From MED-G105 sp039819085 (GTDB taxonomy: Bacteria; Pseudomonadota; Alphaproteobacteria; Caulobacterales; Parvularculaceae): a stretch of 64,000 bases of DNA. This document shows positions 51,575 through 58,306 of the stretch, one piece after another; position 1 is the stretch's first letter, and each line of letters begins with the position of its first letter. The notes beneath the pieces are model-generated. The model was not told where the DNA came from, did no database searches, and saw only the letters and a list, made by a program, of their open reading frames with translations. The position numbers and the translations under genes are program-made. The stretch is from assembly GCA_039819085.1 (NCBI GenBank), contig JBCBSQ010000010.1:1-64000 (forward strand), read 5' to 3'.

Positions 51575-53503
51575 ATGAACAAAATGACCCCGCAATCCGA
51601 ATTCCAGACGCCGGAAGTCACCACGGGTCCGCTGCCGTCCTCGCGCAAGGTCTATGTCGCGGGCGATCTGCATAAGGATATCCGCGTGCCGGTGCGCGAG
51701 ATCGACCTGCACCCCTCGGCCGAAGAGCCGCCCGTCCCGGTCTATGACACGTCCGGTCCGTATACTGATCCGGCTGTTGCGATCGACGTGGAGAAGGGCT
51801 TGCCGCGCACGCGGACGGCGTGGGTGAAAGAACGCGGCGGCGTCGAAGAATATGACGGCCGTGAAGTGAAGCCCGAAGACAATGGCGGCGCGAGCGGAAA
51901 GCACCTCGCCCGCGAATTTCCCATCCGCCACCGACCCTTGCGCGGGATCTCCTCCCCCATGAATGGGGGAGGAGATCCCGCGCAAGCGGGGGAGCGGGGC
52001 CGCCACCCGGTCACGCAGCTCGAATGGGCGCGCGCCGGCGTGATCACCAAGGAGATGGAGTACATCGCGATCCGCGAGAACATCGGCCGCAAAGCGGCGG
52101 TCGACGGCGCGGAAGAGCGCGTCGCGGCTGGCGAGAGTTTTGGCGCGGAGATCCCGCCCTTCATCACGCCGGAATTCGTGCGCGACGAAGTCGCCCGCGG
52201 CCGAGCCGTCATCCCGTCGAACATCAACCACCCGGAGCTTGAGCCGCAGATCATTGGCCGGAACTTCCTGGTCAAGATTAACGCGAATATCGGCAACTCC
52301 GCCGTCGCCTCCTCCGTTGAGGAGGAAGTGGACAAAATGGTCTGGGCGACCCGTTGGGGCGCGGACAACGTCATGGATCTCTCCACGGGTCGCAACATCC
52401 ACAACACCCGCGAGTGGATCATCCGTAACAGCCCGGTGCCGATCGGCACTGTGCCGATTTACCAGGCGCTCGAAAAAGTCGGCGGCGTCGCGGAGGACCT
52501 CTCCTGGGAGGTCTATCGCGACACCCTGATCGAGCAGTGCGAGCAGGGCGTCGACTATTTCACCGTGCACGCCGGGGTGCGCCTGCCGTTTATACACTTA
52601 ACGGCCGATCGGGTGACGGGTATCGTCTCCCGCGGCGGGTCGATCATGGCGAAATGGTGCCTCGCGCACCACAAGGAAAGCTTTCTCTATACGAATTTCG
52701 CCGAGATCTGCGAGATTATGAGGGCGTATGACGTCACGTTCTCGCTGGGCGATGGCCTGCGTCCCGGCTCCGTCGCGGACGCCAACGATCGCGCGCAGTT
52801 CGCTGAGCTGGAGACGCTTGGCGAGCTGACGAAAGTCGCCTGGAAGCATGGCGTACAGACCATGATCGAGGGGCCGGGCCATGTGCCCATGCACAAGATC
52901 AAGGTGAACATGGAAAAGCAGCTCGCCGCTTGCGGCGAGGCGCCGTTCTATACGCTTGGGCCCTTAACGACCGACATCGCGCCGGGGTACGACCACATCA
53001 CGTCGGGCATCGGCGCGGCGATGATCGGCTGGTTCGGCACGGCGATGCTCTGCTATGTGACGCCTAAGGAGCATCTGGGGCTCCCAGACCGCGACGACGT
53101 CAAGGTCGGCGTCATCACCTACAAGCTCGCGGCGCACGCGGCCGACCTCGCCAAGGGCCACCCGGCGGCGCAAATTCGCGACGACGCGCTCTCCCGCGCG
53201 CGGTTCGAATTCCGCTGGGAGGACCAGTTCAACCTTGCGCTGGACCCGGAGACGGCGCGCGATTTCCACGACCAGACCCTGCCGAAGGAAGCGCACAAGG
53301 TGGCGCACTTCTGTTCCATGTGCGGGCCGAAATTCTGCTCCATGAAGATCACCCAGGACGTGCGCGACTACGCCGACGGCCTCTCGGACAATGAGAAGAA
53401 GGACCTCGAACGCGCCGCCGCCGAAGCCCGCCAGGGCATGGCCGACATGAGCGAGAAGTATAAGGAGATGGGCGGGAAGTTGTATGTCGAGACGACGGAA
53501 TAA
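51575..53503 (+). CDS. thiC: Phosphomethylpyrimidine synthase ThiC, with an in-frame palindromic insertion
   Basis: A 642-residue radical-SAM enzyme converting aminoimidazole ribotide to HMP phosphate, the pyrimidine half of thiamine. The C-terminal cluster motif CSMCGPKFCSM is present, with VHAGV, MAKWCLAHHKESFLY and EGPGHVPMHKI. Between RHRPLRG and HPVTQLEWARAG, where related ThiC proteins join with only a few residues, lies an extra stretch with SSPMNGGGDPAQAGERG encoded by a perfect palindrome. The frame stays open, so the enzyme is probably intact with a loop insertion. It is regulated by the upstream TPP riboswitch. No other thi gene follows. Confidence 0.97.
   Translation: MNKMTPQSEFQTPEVTTGPLPSSRKVYVAGDLHKDIRVPVREIDLHPSAEEPPVPVYDTSGPYTDPAVAIDVEKGLPRTRTAWVKERGGVEEYDGREVKPEDNGGASGKHLAREFPIRHRPLRGISSPMNGGGDPAQAGERGRHPVTQLEWARAGVITKEMEYIAIRENIGRKAAVDGAEERVAAGESFGAEIPPFITPEFVRDEVARGRAVIPSNINHPELEPQIIGRNFLVKINANIGNSAVASSVEEEVDKMVWATRWGADNVMDLSTGRNIHNTREWIIRNSPVPIGTVPIYQALEKVGGVAEDLSWEVYRDTLIEQCEQGVDYFTVHAGVRLPFIHLTADRVTGIVSRGGSIMAKWCLAHHKESFLYTNFAEICEIMRAYDVTFSLGDGLRPGSVADANDRAQFAELETLGELTKVAWKHGVQTMIEGPGHVPMHKIKVNMEKQLAACGEAPFYTLGPLTTDIAPGYDHITSGIGAAMIGWFGTAMLCYVTPKEHLGLPDRDDVKVGVITYKLAAHAADLAKGHPAAQIRDDALSRARFEFRWEDQFNLALDPETARDFHDQTLPKEAHKVAHFCSMCGPKFCSMKITQDVRDYADGLSDNEKKDLERAAAEARQGMADMSEKYKEMGGKLYVETTE
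51937..51986. repeat. Perfect 50-nt palindrome inside thiC, copy A of an interspersed palindromic element
   Basis: Two 24-nt arms are exact reverse complements around a 2-nt GA loop. The centre CTCCCCCATGAATGGGGGAG recurs exactly at 54734-54753 and with small changes at 54066-54087 and 54171-54192. Here it is translated within thiC. Confidence 0.95.
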
Positions 53504-54038
53504 GGCCCCTTTGATAGAGCTAAACCCGAACTTCGGTGACGATGATTTTAGGGAGCAATTCCAGAAATATGTTGATTGGAATAGCTCAATGTTATCGGTG
53601 ATCATAACCTCGCATCTGTTCATCGAAAGGGTGCTTGGCTTTGCATGCGCACGCGCTTTAAAAAACCCTGACGCGCTTGAAATTCAGAACATGAAGTTTC
53701 ATCACCGGCTCAATCTTTTTAGGGCGTTATACGATCTCGATATAGGCATACAGCGGTTGCCGGAAGCCGTTCGCTCCAATGTGGTGCGAGCACCGGAAGC
53801 CTGTCAGCACCTCAACAAAATTCGCAATGAAGTGGCTCATAATCTTGATACTGATGATGCGGCCCTGCTAATCGATGAAGCTATATCTTGGCAATTGGCT
53901 GAGGCGGGAGAAAGAGGCCTGAGTCCATTGGTCCATACGGTAAATCGCGAGAATCCGAAAACGATGCAGTTCGCTGGGTTTGTTTACAGTGTGTATTTTG
54001 GGATTATTGGAGAAGTAAAATCGGCTGAAACAACGTGA
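53484..54038 (+). CDS. HEPN-like protein, AT-rich, 184 aa
   Basis: A helical soluble protein that starts inside the last codons of thiC (20-nt overlap, other frame). Near the middle it carries LNKIRNEVAHNL: R114-N-E-V-A-H119 fits the R-x4-H motif of HEPN ribonucleases, and SHLFIERVL is the matching first helix. No nucleotidyltransferase partner is adjacent, so a toxin-antitoxin pair is not evident; a DUF4145/MltR-like regulator is another possibility. The gene is clearly more AT-rich than its neighbours and is followed by palindromic repeats, suggesting transfer. Confidence 0.65.
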   Translation: MSRRRNKAPLIELNPNFGDDDFREQFQKYVDWNSSMLSVIITSHLFIERVLGFACARALKNPDALEIQNMKFHHRLNLFRALYDLDIGIQRLPEAVRSNVVRAPEACQHLNKIRNEVAHNLDTDDAALLIDEAISWQLAEAGERGLSPLVHTVNRENPKTMQFAGFVYSVYFGIIGEVKSAETT

Positions 54039-54041
54039 ACC

Positions 54042-54087
54042 CCCTCCGTCTCGCTTCGCTCGACACCTCCCCCGTGAACGGGGGAGG
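54042..54087. repeat. Interspersed palindromic element, copy B
   Basis: CCTCCCCCGT-GA-ACGGGGGAGG (54066-54087) is a perfect palindrome, preceded by CCTCCGTCTCGCTTCGCTCG, a flank common to alphaproteobacterial intergenic repeats of this type. It lies just after the HEPN-like gene. Confidence 0.88.
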
Positions 54088-54170
54088 AACGACGCCGTGC
54101 AAGATAGTGACGCGTAGGCGCCATATAGTCTTTCCTGACAGTAACTCCCGAGCCTGACGGTTCGCGCCTT

Positions 54171-54192
54171 CTTCCCCCATTCATGGGGGAAG
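54171..54192. repeat. Interspersed palindromic element, copy C
   Basis: CTTCCCCCAT-TC-ATGGGGGAAG is a perfect palindrome, followed by a GAGCGGCGCGAGGGGATGGGGG flank that resembles the complement of the flank of copies B and D, so it is inverted relative to them. It lies before the DUF559 gene end. Confidence 0.85.
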
Positions 54193-54219
54193 TCCCGAGC
54201 GGCGCGAGGGGATGGGGGT

Positions 54220-54609
54220 CTACTGACTGTCAGCCTCGCCCCGGCTTTTCAATTCGGCCACGCGCATCCGCGCCTCGTAGAGGATCGTCTCCAGAACGCC
54301 GTCCAAGTTCTCGAACGCCTCATGGTTCCAGAACCGCAGCACGCGCCAACCCTGTTCCTCCAGAAATGCATCGCGGCGGGCGTCTCGCGCCGGCGCATCG
54401 TCGCGGCCGTGCTGGTCGCCGTCGAGTTCGACGATAAGCCGCGCCTCGACGCAGGCGAAGTCGGCGATGTAAGGCCCGACCGTATGCTGACGACGGAAGC
54501 GGAAGCCGCCGAGCTGTCTGTTCCGCAGCTTCGCCCAGAGCCTTCGTTCCGCTGGCGGCATGTCCTTGCGGAGCGCTTTCGCGTTTGGGTGCGGTTTGCG
54601 AAGGGGCAT
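54220..54609 (-). CDS. DUF559 endonuclease-domain protein
   Basis: A 129-residue protein of the DUF559 family, which has the Vsr/PD-(D/E)xK-like fold. The pattern MPPAERRLWAKLRNRQLGGFRFRRQ, then PYIADFACVEARLIVELDGDQH and GWRVLRFWNHE is complete. Such small predicted nucleases are common as solitary genes in alphaproteobacteria, and their function is unknown. ATG 54609 fits the family start; a longer frame reads into tandem repeats. It is flanked on both sides by palindromic repeats. Confidence 0.88.
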   Translation of the reverse strand: MPLRKPHPNAKALRKDMPPAERRLWAKLRNRQLGGFRFRRQHTVGPYIADFACVEARLIVELDGDQHGRDDAPARDARRDAFLEEQGWRVLRFWNHEAFENLDGVLETILYEARMRVAELKSRGEADSQ

Positions 54610-54640
54610 CGAATTCAGAATTCTTGACGCCCGTCCAATC

Positions 54641-54697
54641 GTCAATTGGGGCCCCACCCGTCAATTGGGGCCCCACCCGTCAATTGGGGCCCCAACC
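54641..54697. repeat. 19-bp tandem repeat, about three copies
   Basis: GTCAATTGGGGCCCCACCC occurs at 54641 and 54660 exactly and again, with a diverging end, at 54679. The third copy is followed by CCCCAATTGAC, which forms an inverted repeat with its own start. Each unit contains the palindrome TGGGGCCCCA. Confidence 0.93.
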
Positions 54698-54714
54698 CCA
54701 ATTGACCCCCCTCA

Positions 54715-54754
54715 GTCTCGCTACGCGAGACAGCTCCCCCATGAATGGGGGAGC
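54715..54754. repeat. Interspersed palindromic element, copy D
   Basis: Two adjacent hairpins: GTCTCGC-TAC-GCGAGAC (54715-54731) and GCTCCCCCAT-GA-ATGGGGGAGC (54733-54754). The second shares an exact 20-nt core with the palindrome inside thiC. It lies about 90 nt before the glutathione peroxidase gene. Confidence 0.9.
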
Positions 54755-54842
54755 GCTTTTCTTTTCCCTTTTGGGCGCATTGAACGGGTCATCTGCGAAG
54801 CCCGTCATCACGTACCCACCCCATCAACAAAGGAGCCGCGCC

Positions 54843-55430
54843 ATGATCTCTTCCACCACCAAACTCATCCTCTCCGCGCTCGCCCTCGGCGTCGCGGCGC
54901 TGGCGGCGGCCGAAGAAGGCGCGCCCGCGTCGGAAACGCACGCCGTCGAGAGCGCGCATGACTTCACGCTGACGGCGATCGACGGCGCGCCGATGCCGCT
55001 CAAAGGGTTCGCCGGCAAGACGCTGCTGGTGGTGAACACGGCGAGCCTTTGCGGCTACACGGATCAATATGGCGGGCTGCAGGCGCTTTATGCGACCTAT
55101 CAGGACCGGGGGCTCGTCGTCATCGGCGTCCCGTCGAATGACTTTGGCGGGCAGGAGCCGGGCAAGGCGGGCGAGATCAAGGACTTCTGCGAAACGAACT
55201 TCAATGTGCGCTTTCCCCTGGCCGACAAAACCGTCGTCCGGGGCGAGGGCGCGCATCCGTTCTACGCCTGGGCGCGCGAGACGCTGGGGCCCGACAACGC
55301 CCCGAAATGGAATTTCCATAAATATCTTGTGGGGCCGGACGGCGCGCTTCTCGCCGGGTTTCCATCCTCTGTGGAGCCGACGTCGGCGCGCCTGAAGGAC
55401 GCGATTGAGAGGGCGCTGCCGGGCGCGTGA
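54843..55430 (+). CDS. Exported glutathione peroxidase-family protein
   Basis: A 195-residue protein with a signal peptide (KLILSALALGVAALAAAEE), so probably periplasmic. The peroxidatic cysteine is in VVNTASLCGYTDQYGGL, with the partner Gln in SNDFGGQEPG and Trp in APKWNFHKYLV. A resolving-type cysteine is in IKDFCETNF, so it may use thioredoxin rather than glutathione. AAAGGAG precedes the ATG. It converges with the TauE/SafE gene. Confidence 0.92.
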   Translation: MISSTTKLILSALALGVAALAAAEEGAPASETHAVESAHDFTLTAIDGAPMPLKGFAGKTLLVVNTASLCGYTDQYGGLQALYATYQDRGLVVIGVPSNDFGGQEPGKAGEIKDFCETNFNVRFPLADKTVVRGEGAHPFYAWARETLGPDNAPKWNFHKYLVGPDGALLAGFPSSVEPTSARLKDAIERALPGA

Positions 55431-55433
55431 CGC

Positions 55434-56147
55434 CTAAAGATTGGTCCCGACAATCGCGAGGCCCAAGACCAGCAACAAGCCATAGACCGCTTTCGACAGC
55501 GCCTTGACGGGAAGGCGCCCGGCGATCCGTTTGCCGATGATTGTCGCGGCGAGGATGCCGGGGACGCTCAAGGCGAAGATCGTCAGGATCTCCTGCGTCC
55601 AGAGGCCGGACAGCCCGTGGCCGACGACAATCATCAGATACGTCGGGGTAAAGAACGCCTGCGTCACCGCGACGAACTTCTCGTGCGGCCAGGAGCGCAT
55701 CGCGGAATAGACGACGACCGGCGGGCCGCTGGTGTTGTAGGCGCCGCCGAGGACGCCCCCGACGAACCCGAAGCCATAGCGCCAGAGCCCGCTTTTCAGT
55801 TGCGGCGGCCTTGGGCTGAGGAGCGCATAGACGGCGAAGGCGGCAATCGTCCCCCCAAGGATCAACAAAACGATCTGCTGCGGCGCGCGGGCGAGCAGCA
55901 GGATCCCGAACGGGATCCCGACGAGCGCCGACCCGATAAGGCCGATCGCCTCGGCGAAATGCACGTCCTTGCGGTTCTGATAGAGCATGATCGCGGACAG
56001 CGTGAAGGCTGAGAGCGCGACGAGGGCGGAGGCGTCCTTCACGTCCATCAGGAGCGCGAGGATCGGCATCGCGGTGAGCGCGAAGCCGAAGCCGACTGCG
56101 CCTTGGACAAGCGCGGCGATGGAAATCAGAAAGGCGGCGAGGAGCAT
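55434..56147 (-). CDS. TauE/SafE-family membrane permease
   Basis: A 237-residue inner-membrane protein with about seven to eight transmembrane helices. The family repeats are seen as GAVGFGFALTAMPIL in the first half and GGVLGGAYNTSGPPVVVY in the second. The family exports sulfite, sulfoacetate or related anions. No sulfur-metabolism gene is adjacent, so the substrate is open. It converges with the peroxidase gene, with 3 nt between them. Confidence 0.9.
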   Translation of the reverse strand: MLLAAFLISIAALVQGAVGFGFALTAMPILALLMDVKDASALVALSAFTLSAIMLYQNRKDVHFAEAIGLIGSALVGIPFGILLLARAPQQIVLLILGGTIAAFAVYALLSPRPPQLKSGLWRYGFGFVGGVLGGAYNTSGPPVVVYSAMRSWPHEKFVAVTQAFFTPTYLMIVVGHGLSGLWTQEILTIFALSVPGILAATIIGKRIAGRLPVKALSKAVYGLLLVLGLAIVGTNL

Positions 56148-56352
56148 GAGGTCTCGTTGACGGGCGTGTGTGGAAAGGCGAAAGGGAGCGTCTTTTCTAT
56201 GCCCGCAGCTGGAGAATAAGGGAATGGCTGATGCGGAGCGGTCTCGGCATCGTGAGGGATCCTGATGCGGTTTTGTCGATCGGGTTTCGTTCTAGAGGCG
56301 CGGCGGTCTTCTGGACGCGCTAGTTAAAACGCGCCACGGAAAAGAGGAAAGA

Positions 56353-57564
56353 ATGACGACACGCGAATTTGACATCATTGTCTGGGGCGCCACCGGTTTC
56401 ACCGGGCGGCTCGTGACGGAGTATCTGGCGGGTGAATATGGGGTCGGCGGCGAGCTTAAATGGGCCGTCGCCGGACGAAGCCCGGAGAAACTCGCCGCTG
56501 TGATGGCGGAGGTCGGCGCGACCGAGGCGCCGCGGGTCATTGCGGATGCCGGCGATCCGGCGAGCCTTGACGAGATGGCGCGCCGCGCAAAAGTCGTGCT
56601 GACGACCGTTGGTCCCTACCAGAAATATGGCGAGCCGTTGGTCGCCGCCTGCGCCGCGGCGGGTACGGATTATGTGGATCTGTGCGGCGAGCCGCCCTTT
56701 ATGCGCCGGATGATCGACGCCTATTCAGACAAGGCGCTTGAGACAGGCGCGCGCATCGTCCATTCCTGCGGTTTTGATTCCATTCCGTTCGATCTCGGCG
56801 TTTACTACGTGCAAAAACTGTACGCCGACGCCTATGGCGCGCCCGCGCGGGACGTGAAATGCCGTGTTCTCGATATGCGCGGGGGCATGTCCGGCGGCAC
56901 CGCGGCGAGCGCCGTCGCCACGCTGGAGCTCGCCGAGGCCGACGCGCAGGTGCGTGATGTGATGCGGGACGTCTACGCGCTTGCGCCGGATCCATCCGCG
57001 ACGCGTCCGCGTCAGCCGAATGTCCGTACACCGCACTATGACGCGGACGCCGGCGTATGGGCCGCGCCGTTCATCATGGCGGACATCAATATGCGGAACG
57101 TCCATCGCTCCAACATGCTGATGGAATACGCCTATGGGCGGGATTTCAGGTATTCCGAGATGATGGCCGCGCCGAACGCGGCTGCGGCCTACGCGATCGC
57201 CGGCGGCATGGGCGCCTTCGGGGCGGGGCTCGCCTTCGCGCCGACGCGCGCGCTTCTCAAGAGCGCCATCCTGCCGAAGCCTGGCGAGGGGCCGTCAAAA
57301 CGTCAGCGGGAAGCTGGCTACTTCAAGGCGCTTTTCATTGCGAAAGGAGAGGGCGGCGCAATGGCGAAAGCGATGGTCACGGGCGACCGCGATCCCGGTT
57401 ACGGCTCCACGTCGAAAATGATTTCCGAGGCGGCCGCATGCCTGGCGCTGGACCTGCCAAAGGGGTCGAACGCAGGCGGCGTCACAACCCCCGCCGCCGC
57501 TATGGGAGATGCGCTTATCGAACGCTTGACGGCGCGGGCGGGTCTGACATTCGGTTCGGCGTGA
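56353..57564 (+). CDS. Saccharopine dehydrogenase-like / trans-acting enoyl reductase-family protein
   Basis: A 403-residue protein with an N-terminal NAD(P)-binding Rossmann motif (DIIVWGATGFTGRLVTEYL), VLTTVGPYQKYGEPLVAAC and YVDLCGEPPFMRRM. These match the saccharopine-dehydrogenase-like family that includes mycobacterial trans-acting enoyl reductase (Rv2953-type). A hydrophobic segment (AYAIAGGMGAFGAGLAFA, about residue 285) may touch the membrane. The substrate is probably a lipid-like acyl chain, by family analogy only. AAAGAGGAAAG precedes the ATG. Confidence 0.88.
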   Translation: MTTREFDIIVWGATGFTGRLVTEYLAGEYGVGGELKWAVAGRSPEKLAAVMAEVGATEAPRVIADAGDPASLDEMARRAKVVLTTVGPYQKYGEPLVAACAAAGTDYVDLCGEPPFMRRMIDAYSDKALETGARIVHSCGFDSIPFDLGVYYVQKLYADAYGAPARDVKCRVLDMRGGMSGGTAASAVATLELAEADAQVRDVMRDVYALAPDPSATRPRQPNVRTPHYDADAGVWAAPFIMADINMRNVHRSNMLMEYAYGRDFRYSEMMAAPNAAAAYAIAGGMGAFGAGLAFAPTRALLKSAILPKPGEGPSKRQREAGYFKALFIAKGEGGAMAKAMVTGDRDPGYGSTSKMISEAAACLALDLPKGSNAGGVTTPAAAMGDALIERLTARAGLTFGSA

Positions 57565-57868
57565 AGGGCGCGCCGCACTTGAGGCGCCGCATGAAGGCCC
57601 GCCGCTTCAACGTTGATTGACTTAGTCCCGTGCGAAGGAAGGCGGTCTATGCTGCATGCTTCAGTGGCGGATTCGTCATCAAGTCGAGGTTTGGTGACAA
57701 AAGTGCTTGTAAAGTGTAATATCGTCGCATCGAAGACACGTTTTGCTGCTGAACGGCCAAGAACCCTTCCGACGGGCGACGCCTAGCTACGACCAAGACC
57801 TGTTGCTCGATACCCAAGGGGGCGCAATCCCGCGCTCCTGTCGCGCCAAGATCGAAGGAGATCTCCGT
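57565..57868. other. Intergenic region and leader of the cold-shock gene
   Basis: About 300 nt. The first 110 nt show nothing; the rest holds a promoter near 57694-57722 and an untranslated leader of about 140 nt. Confidence 0.6.
57694..57722 (+). promoter_or_regulatory. Predicted sigma-70-type promoter of the cold-shock gene
   Basis: GTGACA and TAATAT are separated by exactly 17 nt in a locally AT-rich stretch. Transcription starting near 57729 would give a leader of about 140 nt, the length range in which cspA-type mRNAs form temperature-sensitive structures. Confidence 0.6.
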
Positions 57869-58072
57869 ATGGCGACCGGTACCGTGAAGTGGTTCAACAC
57901 CGAAAAAGGCTATGGCTTCATTCAGCCAGACGAAGGCGGCAAAGACGTGTTCGTGCATGTTTCCGCTGTGCAGCGGGCCGGCCTTCAGTCCCTTAAGGAC
58001 GGCCAGAAGGTCGAGTATGAAATTGCGACTGAACGCGGTCGCGAAGCGGCGTCTGACTTGAAAGCGCTGTAG
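57869..58072 (+). CDS. Cold-shock-domain protein
   Basis: A 67-residue single cold-shock domain with both RNA-binding motifs: KWFNTEKGYGFIQP (RNP1) and DVFVHVSAV (RNP2). It binds single-stranded RNA/DNA and melts mRNA structure. GAAGGAGAT gives a strong ribosome binding site. It has its own promoter, long leader and terminator, so it is monocistronic. Confidence 0.96.
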   Translation: MATGTVKWFNTEKGYGFIQPDEGGKDVFVHVSAVQRAGLQSLKDGQKVEYEIATERGREAASDLKAL

Positions 58073-58218
58073 CGCGTCTTGGCCGGCGGCGCCGCGTCGA
58101 CCGAGCGCCTGAACGCGAAGGTCGCGCCGAGACGGAATCGCTGAGCCGGCTGGCGCCCATGACCCTCAAACTGGCGACTTGCTAAATCGCTATTCTAAAA
58201 CTGGCCACAAAGTGACGA

Positions 58219-58249
58219 AAGTCCGGATAGTTCCTATCCGGACTTTTTT
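58219..58249 (+). terminator. Rho-independent terminator of the cold-shock gene
   Basis: Perfect 12-bp stem AAGTCCGGATAG / CTATCCGGACTT with a TTC loop, ending in six T. It lies about 150 nt after the stop codon and 58 nt before the end of the convergent GH19 gene. Confidence 0.92.
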
Positions 58250-58306
58250 GTGCGCGGCGCCAGTCTTTTTGCTCGACGCAAGGCGCCGCATTTCAGGCGG
58301 CATCCG

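Noticed and set aside
54066..54192. Rho-independent terminators
   Set aside because: The hairpins at copies B and C lack T-runs and match an interspersed palindrome that also occurs inside thiC.
53484..54609. HEPN-DUF559 toxin-antitoxin or defence pair
   Set aside because: The genes are convergent, separated by repeats, and belong to families not known as a pair. I keep them as separate genes.
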